Below are positions 35,397 to 43,470 of a stretch of 64,000 nucleotides of DNA, one piece after another. The stretch is taken from the NCBI GenBank assembly GCA_031552195.1, contig JAVBMT010000019.1, positions 1 through 64,000 on the forward strand, read 5' to 3'. The position numbers were made by a program, and so were the translations under genes. Source of the DNA: JAVBMP01 sp031552195 (GTDB lineage Bacteria > Desulfobacterota > Desulfovibrionia > Desulfovibrionales > Desulfovibrionaceae). Below the pieces are notes generated by a model. That model did no database searches, had not been told where the DNA came from, and saw nothing but the letters and a program-made list of their open reading frames with translations. The stretch's first letter is position 1, and each line of letters starts with the position of its first letter.

Positions 35397-36389
35397 TCAT
35401 TGGTTCCACAACCCCCGTTCAATAACCCAGGCCAGTTCCTTTCCCGCGCCCCCCGAAGGAAACGCGCTTTCCGCCAGGGCGAGCGCCGCGCCGCTTTCAT
35501 CAAGCAGCAGGGCCTTTTGCCCCGGAACGCCGCAGCCGGAAGGCTTGCAGGCAACGGCATGGCCGTTTTTCACCCGCCCGCTTTCAGCGGCGTCAAGGAA
35601 AACCTTCGCCCGGCCCGGAAGGGCCTCGGCAAGGGGAATTACCCTTTCAGCCAATTTTTCCGGCTCCGCCAGAACGGCCTCAAGGGTAAAGGACTGAGCC
35701 AGCCCGAACGGGTGGCTGTATTCCCGGGTCAGTTCCACAAGCGTTGCGCCGCACCCCAAACGAACCCCCAAGCTGTGGGCCAGGGACCGTATGTAAGTGC
35801 CGGAACTGCACGCTACCCGGAAGCGTAAATATGGAAGCCCGACCCATTCGGACTCCACGCGTGAAATTTTTACGGTCTTTGTTTTGACCGGAGTTTCAAG
35901 GCCTTTGCGCGCCAGCTCGTACAAGGGGCGGCCCTGATGCTTGGCCGCCGAATACGGCGGAACCGTCTGCTCGCTCTCGCCTGCCCACTCGCCAATTGCG
36001 GCGGCCAGAAAGGCCTCGGCCTCTTCCTCGCCCATGGCCTCGAAAGAAGCTAGAGAAGCGGTGGAAACTATTCGCCCTTCCGCGTCCCAGGTATCTGTGG
36101 TTTCGCCAAGCTTCAGGCGGCCGGAATAAACCTTTTCCCCGCCGTCCATCAGGTGGCCGGAAAGCTTGGTGGCCTGGCCCAGCAAAACCAGAAGAACTCC
36201 TGAGGCCATAGGGTCAAGGGTTCCGGCATGGCCTATTTTCTTCTGGCCGAGCTGCCGCTTGATGCGGGCTATGCAAGAGGCGGAACTGGGGCCGGAGGGC
36301 TTGTCAAGCACAAGGATGCCGTCCTGCTGCGGGGGCTTGCAAGCGTTAGCCGCACCGCCGGAAACATTCCCGTCTTGTTCGTCAGTCAA
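35397..36389 (-). CDS. truB: tRNA pseudouridine(55) synthase TruB
   Basis: Makes pseudouridine 55 in the T-loop of tRNAs. The catalytic region GHAGTLDPMASGVLLVLLG carries the active-site aspartate, and the N-terminal LVLDKPSGPSS and later KLGETTDTWDAEG (motif of the TruB family) are present. An ORF extends to a TTG at 36404. That codon sits on the ribosome binding site AGGAG, which is seven bases from a second TTG at 36389, so the start is placed there (330 residues). The C-terminal 40 residues should form the PUA-like domain. First gene of truB-rpsO-pnp here. Confidence 0.95.
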   Translation of the reverse strand: MTDEQDGNVSGGAANACKPPQQDGILVLDKPSGPSSASCIARIKRQLGQKKIGHAGTLDPMASGVLLVLLGQATKLSGHLMDGGEKVYSGRLKLGETTDTWDAEGRIVSTASLASFEAMGEEEAEAFLAAAIGEWAGESEQTVPPYSAAKHQGRPLYELARKGLETPVKTKTVKISRVESEWVGLPYLRFRVACSSGTYIRSLAHSLGVRLGCGATLVELTREYSHPFGLAQSFTLEAVLAEPEKLAERVIPLAEALPGRAKVFLDAAESGRVKNGHAVACKPSGCGVPGQKALLLDESGAALALAESAFPSGGAGKELAWVIERGLWNQ

Positions 36390-36705
36390 TTCCAGGCTCC
36401 TCAATAACTATCCCATGCGGGCGAAGGGCTAAACCCCAGCGCGAATTCAAAATTTAAAAGCCGGCGGGAGGCGCAGGGCGCTTGCCCGCCGCGCATATAT
36501 ATAACAGGGGCTTATGTTAAGACCCCTGCCGGGGTTGGCCTGGCGGAGCTTATAAATTCCACGCAGGGATTGTTTCTATATATCATTTTCCCAACTTAGG
36601 GAAGAGCAAAAACAGGCAAAAGAAGAAAAAGCACGGAATAATCAAGTTCATATATCTGGATTCGCCTCAAGACAAAAACGGCATACCCGGCAAGAAGATT
36701 CAGCA
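36390..36705. other. Intergenic region between divergent truB and DUF4198 gene
   Basis: No gene seen. A strong hairpin (36505-36528) pairs CAGGGGCTTA with TAAGaCCCCTG around a TGT loop, with one bulged A; neither strand follows it with a clear T-run. The G/C-rich left half gives way to A/T-rich DNA towards the promoter at 36706. Confidence 0.5.
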
Positions 36706-36763
36706 TTGACTTTATATTTACTCCTGGATATTGTAACACGAAATACAAAAACGTGTTACAATA
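36706..36763 (+). promoter_or_regulatory. Promoter with overlapping NikR-like operator
   Basis: TTGACT (36706-36711), 17 bases, then TATTGT (36729-36734) form a sigma-70 promoter. A perfect 12-bp inverted repeat (36729-36740 and 36752-36763) covers the -10 and the start region. Its core, GTAACAC-N13-GTGTTAC, uses the same half-site and 13-base spacing that I recall from comparative genomics for deltaproteobacterial NikR. The arm order should be checked against the published motif. Binding here would block RNA polymerase. The ATG is 21 bases downstream. Confidence 0.7.
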
Positions 36764-36784
36764 AATTCCCCAAAAGGAGCCGCA

Positions 36785-37549
36785 ATGAAAACATTTACCC
36801 GCCTGATCTCTATCCTCGCCTTTTCACTCGCCCTGACCGGCCAGGCTTTCGCCCATGAGTTCATCATCACGGCTGAACGGTGGAACAGCTATAAAGCCGG
36901 GCAAAAACTTCCTGTCGGCGTGCATTCCACCCATGTTTTCCTGAAGGGCGAAGAGATTGAAGACCCCAAAACAGTGAAATTGTCCTATGCCGGAGAGCAA
37001 ATCCCCCTTGTCCTCAACCAGGCGTGGCTCACCCAAGACGGCAGCGTGAAGCTCAAGGGCGGATCAGCCGCTGTCATTGAAGGCCGTCGCCTGCCGATGC
37101 TCTGGAGCGAAACGCCGGAAGGCGGGGCCGATGGAGGGCGAAGCGCGCATAAAGACGCCATTCGCGCCGGCAGCTATGAAAAATTCGCCAAGCTTCTCCT
37201 GCCTGTTGACGGCAACACGGCCGGGTTTGACAAAATTTGCGGGCACAAGCTGGAAATAGTGCCCGCGTCAAATCCCCTTACCGCGAAGCCCGGCGATGAA
37301 CTTCGCTTCAAAGTTCTGCTTAACGGCCAACCGGTCGCGTTTGATTCCATTCAGGCCACCTATGACGGCTTTTCCGATATTCCCAACTCCTGGGCTTACA
37401 GCGCCGCCCCGGTGGCGCACGGCGAAGGGGTGGTTAAAATCAGCGCCCCCGGATTTTGGATTATAAGGGTTGGCGTAACCCTGCCCAACAAGACAACGGA
37501 ATATGACGAAGAAATACTCCGCGCCGTTCTCGCCTTTCCGGTAAAATAA
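36785..37549 (+). CDS. DUF4198 periplasmic protein, probable nickel uptake component (NikK-like)
   Basis: Protein of 254 residues with a clear signal peptide (KTFTRLISILAFSLALTGQAFA) and mature start HEFIITAERW. DUF4198 proteins, including NikK, are periplasmic parts of nickel or cobalt uptake systems. Typical features are the N-terminal histidine after cleavage, the GVHSTHVF stretch and the closing strands ending EEILRAVLAFPVK. The N-terminal His-Glu may bind metal. AGGAG lies seven bases upstream. The NikR-like box on its promoter supports a nickel role. No ECF or ABC transporter genes follow, so its partner must be elsewhere. Substrate is inferred. Confidence 0.8.
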   Translation: MKTFTRLISILAFSLALTGQAFAHEFIITAERWNSYKAGQKLPVGVHSTHVFLKGEEIEDPKTVKLSYAGEQIPLVLNQAWLTQDGSVKLKGGSAAVIEGRRLPMLWSETPEGGADGGRSAHKDAIRAGSYEKFAKLLLPVDGNTAGFDKICGHKLEIVPASNPLTAKPGDELRFKVLLNGQPVAFDSIQATYDGFSDIPNSWAYSAAPVAHGEGVVKISAPGFWIIRVGVTLPNKTTEYDEEILRAVLAFPVK

Positions 37550-37565
37550 GGCCATTTCCCAACCA

Positions 37566-37613
37566 GTTCTCATTCCGGCTTGCGCTTTGCCGGGTTCAAA
37601 CCGGAATGAGAAC
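37566..37613. repeat. 13-bp inverted repeat downstream of the DUF4198 gene
   Basis: GTTCTCATTCCGG (37566-37578) and its exact complement (37601-37613) enclose a 22-nt loop, starting 16 bases after the stop. No T-run follows. Possibly a factor-dependent terminator or message stabiliser. Confidence 0.6.
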
Positions 37614-38037
37614 CGCCAACCTTGAAAGTCATGCGTGCCGCCCGGCATTGAAGGCAGGCGCTCCCGGCCAGCGGCCTCCATCTTCGCTTGAACAAGTCGG
37701 AACTCTATCTCAAAATCATTTTTTTTGCGGCCCGCGGCTATAAATTGGCCCATTCCGGCGCGGCCTGTCGACATCCGTGTTCCCGTATGCTAAGTAACGC
37801 TGATGGCGAATTACGCCGACAGCCGACCTGAAATACGGAATATCGCTTTGCCTCGGCAAACGGATTTTTCATAGGCCGTCAAGAGGAGCCTCTTTTTCCC
37901 ATACGCGATATAAAAAATATATGAAACAGGCATGTTACCGGCGAAATCATCAAAAAAAGCCCTGCCTACCGGCTCTTCACGCGCCGCATCCAAATGCCGA
38001 GGCTGAGCAACATGCCGATTATCCACCGGAAAACCTT
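37614..38037. other. Intergenic, no recognised gene
   Basis: About 420 bases. An in-frame extension of the downstream acetyltransferase begins at an ATG at 37921, but it has no ribosome binding site and encodes a basic sequence foreign to the family. An antisense ORF (37268-37774) is considered a shadow. No clear promoter was picked out. Confidence 0.4.
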
Positions 38038-39105
38038 ATGAAACAGGTAATTGCCCCTGCCTTGCCCTGGGGCGCATATTCATGCGCGCAACTGCTCGAT
38101 GCAAAAAGCGAAAATTCCGCCCTCTTTATGGAAATACGCTTTTCACCAGTCACCACTATGCGTGGCCTGCTCAAAGCCGGAGCGCCGTCCGGAGTGTTCG
38201 CGGCCGACGATCAAGGCCGGCCCCGCTTGCTGCCCTTTGTCCGCCAACCGTGGCGGGGCATCGCTTTAGGCGGATATTTGCACTCGGAAATAAGCACAAT
38301 AAGCCCCGGCCTGGAGAATTGGGAAGGCTTCAACTCCTTTCTCCGGCAACAGAAAATCGCCTACATCCGGGCTGAAGCTCCAGAGGATGACCCGGCCTTT
38401 CTAGCCCTGCGCGAATATCTTGAGCGAAACCGCTGGAGCACGCGCCTGACGCCCGGGCGCTATTCCCCCATGATTGATTACTCGGGGCGCGGTGCGGAAA
38501 ATAAGCCAAGAAGCGAGGAAGGGTTCTATGAATTGCTGAAAGACCTTAACAGCAAGGAATTCAGAAACCTGCGCTCATCCAGGGCCAAGCTTTATAAAGA
38601 CCATGACATCACTATGGAATTTCTGAATGCCCCTCTTTCCAGCGAACTGGCTGACAGGCTGAGCGACGTGGAAAGCCGCAGCTGGAAAAAAGAGCTCGGA
38701 ATTTTTTCTCCGGATCATAAAGCCGCCACCCTCAGCCTGTTTGACGGCACGCCCTTGCGTATAGGGCTGCTGCATATCGACGGCCAGCTGGCCGCCTGGG
38801 ACATAGACGCGGAAGAAGACGGCACGGTTTACAGCTACAACCGCTCGTATGACGCCGCTTATTCGGCCTTGGCTCCAGGAAAAATCCTGCACTATGAAAT
38901 GCTGAAAAACGCCTATGTCGAGGGGTTGGATAAAGCCCTTCTCATGGGCGCGGCGGATTCCCTGAAAATGCGCATGGCTATGGGCGGGGTGCAGCGCATG
39001 GATATGCTGGCTTGCAGCCCTGGCCTGTCCGGCCGGGCGCTCTCGGCCGCGCTGGCCTTGAAGCGGCGGTTCAAAAAAGCTCCGGAAAATGGAGAACAAC
39101 AATGA
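38038..39105 (+). CDS. GNAT / FemAB-like acetyltransferase (BioF2-like)
   Basis: Protein of 355 residues from ATG 38038; an ATG at 37921 would add 39 residues of doubtful sequence. The C-terminal half (about 170-330) carries the Acetyltransf_6 pattern: KDLNSKEFRNLRSSRAKLY, then WDIDAEEDGTVYSYNRSYDAAYSALAPGKILHYEML, the conserved AYDxxYxxxSPGxxL-like element that binds the acyl donor. Such enzymes occur in exopolysaccharide and cell-surface modification clusters. Its stop overlaps the start of a polysaccharide deacetylase (ATGA), so the two are probably one functional unit acting on a surface glycan. Substrate unknown. Confidence 0.8.
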   Translation: MKQVIAPALPWGAYSCAQLLDAKSENSALFMEIRFSPVTTMRGLLKAGAPSGVFAADDQGRPRLLPFVRQPWRGIALGGYLHSEISTISPGLENWEGFNSFLRQQKIAYIRAEAPEDDPAFLALREYLERNRWSTRLTPGRYSPMIDYSGRGAENKPRSEEGFYELLKDLNSKEFRNLRSSRAKLYKDHDITMEFLNAPLSSELADRLSDVESRSWKKELGIFSPDHKAATLSLFDGTPLRIGLLHIDGQLAAWDIDAEEDGTVYSYNRSYDAAYSALAPGKILHYEMLKNAYVEGLDKALLMGAADSLKMRMAMGGVQRMDMLACSPGLSGRALSAALALKRRFKKAPENGEQQ

Positions 39106-40142
39106 ACAAGCGTTTGGCCGCGGCCAATTTCCTTCTCGCCCTGGGCGGAGGGAAACTTGGAAAACGAGCCGGCAAATCAGCCGTATTTATAATTAACTAC
39201 CACAGGATACGCAAAGCGGGGAACGCGCACCGGACGATGTTCGACGGCGGCGTATTCGGGCCGGATGAAAACGAATTCCGGAAGCAAATGGCCTTCTTGC
39301 GCAAGCACACGGCAATTCTCGGCGAAGAGGAACTCATATGCGCCCTGGCGGGGCGATTTCCGGATGAAGGACCTTACTCGATCATAACTTTTGACGACGC
39401 CTATCGGGATAATTACGACCTAGCCCTGCCGCCGCTGGCCGAATTTTCCATTCCCGCGTTCTTCTTTGTGCCTGTTCTCGCGATAGAAAACAGGCAGTTA
39501 GGCTGGTGGGATCAAATCGCCTTCATCGTGCGCAATTCGCCCAAGCGGGAGATAACCTTGCGCGGAGAATTATTCCCGCTGCGCGAGCAGCCCGGGCGAT
39601 GCATCGCGCGCCTGCAATCCGCCATGAAACTCAGGCCGGAAACGGAAACAAGGGGAATGGTTGAAGAACTTGCTGAAGTCGCCTCTTCCCCCTTGCCGCC
39701 GCCGCAAATGATGGATAGCGAGCTGATGACTTGGGAACAGCTCAAAGAAGCTCATAACGCCGGAATAACTTTGGGTTCGCATACTTATTCGCACAAAGTT
39801 CTGGCCACATTGACAGAGGAAGAACAGGCCGGCGAAATTATCACTTCAAAAAACTGGCTGGAAAACAAGCTGGGCGTGCCCATTCGTTCGCTGGCCTACC
39901 CTGTGGGCGGACCAGCCCATTTCAATCAGGCCTCTCAACGCCTGGCCGAGAAAGCCGGGTACCAACTGGCCTTCTCTTTCAACACCGGCGTGGCGCGCTT
40001 CGGCGCGTTCAGTCGTTACGCCATTCCAAGGCTGGCCGCGCCGGACACTTGCGAGGAATTGCGCGCGGCGCTTTATTTTCCCGGCCTAATGGATTATGCG
40101 AATACTTCTTTACGCCGCCTGCTCGCGCCGTGGCGGGCTTAA
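39102..40142 (+). CDS. Polysaccharide deacetylase family protein
   Basis: NodB-homology carbohydrate esterase of 346 residues. Motif 1 is ITFDDAYRDNYD (about residue 90), with the catalytic and metal-binding aspartates. Motif 2 is LGSHTYSHKVL (about 225), which supplies two zinc histidines. Motif 3 is SLAYPVGGPAHF. An N-terminal region with FIINYHRI is typical of deacetylases in exopolysaccharide clusters. No clear signal peptide, only a mildly hydrophobic start. GGAG is seven bases upstream of the ATG, which overlaps the acetyltransferase stop. It probably removes N-acetyl groups from a surface or secreted glycan. Confidence 0.88.
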   Translation: MNKRLAAANFLLALGGGKLGKRAGKSAVFIINYHRIRKAGNAHRTMFDGGVFGPDENEFRKQMAFLRKHTAILGEEELICALAGRFPDEGPYSIITFDDAYRDNYDLALPPLAEFSIPAFFFVPVLAIENRQLGWWDQIAFIVRNSPKREITLRGELFPLREQPGRCIARLQSAMKLRPETETRGMVEELAEVASSPLPPPQMMDSELMTWEQLKEAHNAGITLGSHTYSHKVLATLTEEEQAGEIITSKNWLENKLGVPIRSLAYPVGGPAHFNQASQRLAEKAGYQLAFSFNTGVARFGAFSRYAIPRLAAPDTCEELRAALYFPGLMDYANTSLRRLLAPWRA

Positions 40143-40176
40143 ATCTTCGACCACCACCTGACCTCAACGGAATGAA

Positions 40177-41364
40177 ATGAACGATCAGAGAGTGCCTAAA
40201 ACGGAACTGGACGCCAGGCTGGAAGGCTTCATGTCTCTCATGCGCGGGCGTGACTGGCGTTGCGCGTTTATTTTCAGCAAAATCAACCAGTACTATTTCA
40301 CCGGCACCATGCAGGACGGAGTTCTGGCCATAACGAACGGCGGAGCGGCCGTTTATTTCGTGCGGCGCAGCCTTGAACGCGCGCTGCGCGAATCGCTTTT
40401 CGCGGACATTCGCCCCATGACCAACTTTAAAGACGTGGCGGACGTGATCGGAGTGAATTGCGCCCCCAGCTTCGCCGACACTGAAATACTCACCCTGGCC
40501 CAGCACGCCCGTTTCGCCAAATACCTTGACGCCGGAGCCCTTGAGCCTCTGGACAGAGTGCTGGCTGAACTGCGGGCCGTCAAAAGTCCTTATGAGCTCG
40601 CCCTTATGGAAGAAGCGGGCCGCCTGCATGACGAATTTCTTCTGCGGGTTATACCCGGCATGCTAAAGGAAGGCATGAGCGAAGCGGATATGGCGGCGGA
40701 TATTTACTCCGCCATGGTCCGGCACGGGCACCACGGCGTTTCGCGCTTCAATATGCCGCAATGTGAAATTATCGGCGGGCAGGCCAGCTTTGGCGAAAGC
40801 TCTCTTTATCCTTCCAGTTTCGACGGCCCGGCCGGGCATACCGGCATTTCCCCGGCCGCTCCGGTGCTTGGCAGCCGCGACCGCTTCCTGAAAAAGGGCG
40901 ATCTGGTCTTTGTTGACATGGCCTTCGGGCTTAACGGCTACCATACCGACAAAACCCAGGTTTACAGTTTCAGGCGCCCGCCGCCCCCAGAAGCCGCGCT
41001 GGCGCACGGGCGTTGCCTGGAAATTCAGCGCAAGGCCGCGGGCATGCTGCGCCCGGGAACGCTTCCGGCGGATATATACGCCACGATAATAGACGGGCTG
41101 GACGAGGATTTCGCGGAAAACTTCATGGGCTTCGGCAGCCGCACAGTCAAATTCATCGGCCACGGCGCCGGCCTGCAGGTAGATGAATATCCACCCCTGG
41201 CCAAAGGGTTCACCAAGCCCTTGGCCGACAACATGACCATCGCTCTTGAACCGAAAAAGGGTCTCGCGGGGCTAGGCATGGTCGGGGTGGAAGACACTTA
41301 CGTGGTCAGTCCGGAAGGCGGGCGCTGCATCACCGGCGGCGGGCGTGAAATCATCATTCTATGA
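40177..41364 (+). CDS. M24 family metallopeptidase (Xaa-Pro peptidase type)
   Basis: Protein of 395 residues with a creatinase-like N-terminal domain (about 1-150) and a pita-bread M24 domain. The five metal ligands appear in order: D in DLVFVDMAF, D in YHTDKTQVY, H in IGHGAGLQVDE, E in IALEPKKG and E in VGVEDTYVV. It is therefore likely an active aminopeptidase on Xaa-Pro or related peptides, in the cytoplasm. It follows the deacetylase by 34 bases on the same strand and may share its message. Exact specificity is unknown. Confidence 0.9.
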   Translation: MNDQRVPKTELDARLEGFMSLMRGRDWRCAFIFSKINQYYFTGTMQDGVLAITNGGAAVYFVRRSLERALRESLFADIRPMTNFKDVADVIGVNCAPSFADTEILTLAQHARFAKYLDAGALEPLDRVLAELRAVKSPYELALMEEAGRLHDEFLLRVIPGMLKEGMSEADMAADIYSAMVRHGHHGVSRFNMPQCEIIGGQASFGESSLYPSSFDGPAGHTGISPAAPVLGSRDRFLKKGDLVFVDMAFGLNGYHTDKTQVYSFRRPPPPEAALAHGRCLEIQRKAAGMLRPGTLPADIYATIIDGLDEDFAENFMGFGSRTVKFIGHGAGLQVDEYPPLAKGFTKPLADNMTIALEPKKGLAGLGMVGVEDTYVVSPEGGRCITGGGREIIIL

Positions 41365-41804
41365 ATGGCAAGGGCAAAGGCGTGAACGGACGCGGCTTTG
41401 ACTGACCATGCATAGAACATCGCGTAATCATAAAAACAGATGCTGGAAAAGCGAAGGAAGTCCGCTTCAATATTCTCATGAAGCGCAACAGTCGCGGAGC
41501 AACCCGGAAAGTTGAACCAGGCCGGCTTGGGGGCTGCCCCCCCAAAAAATTTCACACTGAGAACAAAATAGATGACACTCCGGCGCAACTATGCCGGAGT
41601 GCCATCTGTTTATTCGGCGGCGGTTCCTGGAACGGACTGACCTTGGCTTTTTATCCATGCCTTTCGCGCGCTATGCCTGCCGGTTGCGAAAAGCATACCG
41701 CGCGCAAAGCTTCTTTTCAGATACGCAAAAGGGAGGCCCGTTTGCCGAAGGCGCGCCGCTCTATCCGCTTGCGCGCCGCCATGCCATTTTCAAGGTGAAA
41801 ATGC
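41365..41804. other. Intergenic with two hairpins, no recognised gene
   Basis: 440 bases between convergent genes. Two hairpins stand out. One is TTGGGGG-CTG-CCCCCCAA followed by AAAAATTT (about 41527-41552). The other is a perfect 9-bp stem, CACTCCGGC/GCCGGAGTG, with an 8-nt loop (41576-41601). Either may stop plus-strand transcripts. Small ORFs here have no ribosome binding site or family features. Confidence 0.5.
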
Positions 41805-42677
41805 CTAGCCCCAGGGCAGCAGCGGCTTCAGCCTTTCGATCAGGTCATAGCGCAGGTCTTCTTCCTGCAAGGCGAAGTAAATGTTCGCGGTGAGGTATTC
41901 AGCCCAGTCGCCTGCGTCAAAGCGCATGCCGCGTATTTTCACCGCCAGCAGCCCCCTGGTGTCGGCTAGGCCCTGCATGGCGTCGGTAAGCTGAATTTCT
42001 CCGCCGTGGCCCGGCTTGGCGTTTTCCAGATGATCGAAAATATCAGGGGTAAGAACATAGCGGCCGACAATAGCCAGGCGTGAAGGCGCTTCGCTCACTT
42101 TAGGCTTTTCCACCAGGCTGTTCACCCGGTAAATGCCTGGGGCCTGCTCTTCACCGGCAATTATGCCGTAGCGGCTGACATGCTCCTGCGGAACTTCCAT
42201 AACGCCGATAACCGGCATACGTTCGGACTGCGCCACGGTAATAAGCTGCTGAATGCCCGGATTCATGCCGAACATGAGGTCGTCGCCCACCATAATGGCG
42301 AAGGCGTCGTCTTTCTGCACCACGTCTTTGGCGCAGAGCACGGCGTGGCCGAGCCCGAGCTGGCGCTTTTGACGTATGGAAATAATATTGGCCATTTCAG
42401 CCACTTCGCGCACTTGCTGGAGTTTCTCGAGCTTGCCCGCCCTTTCCAGAACGGCTTCCAACTGCAGATTATAGTCAAAATGGTCTTCAATGACGTTCTT
42501 ATCGCGGTTGGTAATGAACACAACGTCGCTTATCCCGGAGCGTATGGCTTCTTCTACCACATACTGCACCACAGGCTTGTTATAAACCGGCAGCATTTCC
42601 TTCGGGATATTTTTAGTGGCTGGCAAAGACCGGGTTCCCCAACCGGCGACGGGTATTACAACTTTACGTACGTTCAC
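41805..42677 (-). CDS. galU: UTP-glucose-1-phosphate uridylyltransferase GalU
   Basis: Makes UDP-glucose from UTP and glucose-1-phosphate for cell-envelope sugars. It is 290 residues, normal for bacterial GalU. The N-terminal nucleotide-binding loop is VIPVAGWGTRSLPATKNIPKEMLPV, a slight variant (W and S) of the AGLGTRFLPATK consensus. Other motifs are KPVVQYVVEEAIRSGI, VMVGDDLMFG-like and VEKPKVSEAPS. The start is a GTG with a strong AAGGAGG seven bases upstream. No neighbouring sugar gene is present. Confidence 0.95.
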   Translation of the reverse strand: MNVRKVVIPVAGWGTRSLPATKNIPKEMLPVYNKPVVQYVVEEAIRSGISDVVFITNRDKNVIEDHFDYNLQLEAVLERAGKLEKLQQVREVAEMANIISIRQKRQLGLGHAVLCAKDVVQKDDAFAIMVGDDLMFGMNPGIQQLITVAQSERMPVIGVMEVPQEHVSRYGIIAGEEQAPGIYRVNSLVEKPKVSEAPSRLAIVGRYVLTPDIFDHLENAKPGHGGEIQLTDAMQGLADTRGLLAVKIRGMRFDAGDWAEYLTANIYFALQEEDLRYDLIERLKPLLPWG

Positions 42678-42837
42678 AAGCAGTCCTCCTTAGGCGAAAC
42701 GGCAAATAGAAGCCTATAAATATAGATGCGAAATCACGCCTTAAATTCACCATATAACGCTTCGCGCAAAAATAACAGTACCTCGCAGGGCTTTTAAGCG
42801 AAAAATACATAAAATCGTAAAATACATGTCAAACCGG

Positions 42838-43470
42838 TTATTCGCCGAAATTGCCGCTTTCACGGTCTTCATCCGCTTCGCCTTCCGTAGCGAGCGGGGT
42901 GAGCTTTCTTCCGGTCTTATCCAGCAGGTCTACAATAATGGCCTCGCCGGAGGAAGACACCTTCAGCAGGGCGTAGCGGGCCAGCGCGTATACATCGCCC
43001 GTGCCTTCCTGAAAAAAGAAACTTCCCCCGCCGACGGTCAGGCCTTTGCGATATTGGTAGCGCAGCAGGCGTTCGCCTGCCCGCAACTCCTGCCCCGCGT
43101 AAAGCTCAGGCGCGCCGTAAAGATTCGGAATATCCACCACCTGCGGCCCACGGATACGAGTCGCCCTTACTTCATTAACCGGGCGCACGACAACAACGCC
43201 GGGTTCGCGCGGTTCCTGGCCGAAAGATCCGGGATGCCGCGCGGAGCGTTTCTCACGCAGCAGGCCTTCGATTTCGTCACATACGGCGAACTCAAGAATC
43301 ATGTAGTCGCCCTGCATCAGCGAACGCGGGTCCACCGGGGCCAGAGCCAGCACCATGTCGCCGCTGCCGGAAAGCAGACGTTCTTTCTGTAGAACGGACC
43401 AATTGAAGGACAGCATAAACAGCAAAAAAGAAATGATAAAAATGCCCGGAAAAACTTTGCGCTTAAGCAT
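42838..43470 (-). CDS. GDYXXLXY domain protein
   Basis: Protein of 210 residues with an N-terminal membrane anchor (FPGIFIISFLLFMLSF) and the family hallmark GDYMILEFAV (GDYxxLxY, slightly diverged at the last position) at about residue 54. The rest is predicted to face the periplasm. The family almost always occurs next to a DUF2157/DUF4401 membrane protein, as here, where its start overlaps the end of that gene by eight bases. Molecular function is unknown. Confidence 0.85.
   Translation of the reverse strand: MLKRKVFPGIFIISFLLFMLSFNWSVLQKERLLSGSGDMVLALAPVDPRSLMQGDYMILEFAVCDEIEGLLREKRSARHPGSFGQEPREPGVVVVRPVNEVRATRIRGPQVVDIPNLYGAPELYAGQELRAGERLLRYQYRKGLTVGGGSFFFQEGTGDVYALARYALLKVSSSGEAIIVDLLDKTGRKLTPLATEGEADEDRESGNFGE

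Noticed and set aside
37560..37620. tRNA gene suggested by GGTTCAAACC
   Set aside because: The TPsiC-like loop is part of a long inverted repeat; no acceptor stem, D arm or anticodon arm can be built around it.
37268..37774. 168-residue minus-strand ORF over the DUF4198 gene
   Set aside because: It is antisense to a clear coding gene and shows no family features or ribosome binding site.
41591..41893. 100-residue plus-strand ORF downstream of the M24 peptidase gene
   Set aside because: It overlaps the end of galU and terminator-like hairpins, has no ribosome binding site and looks random.
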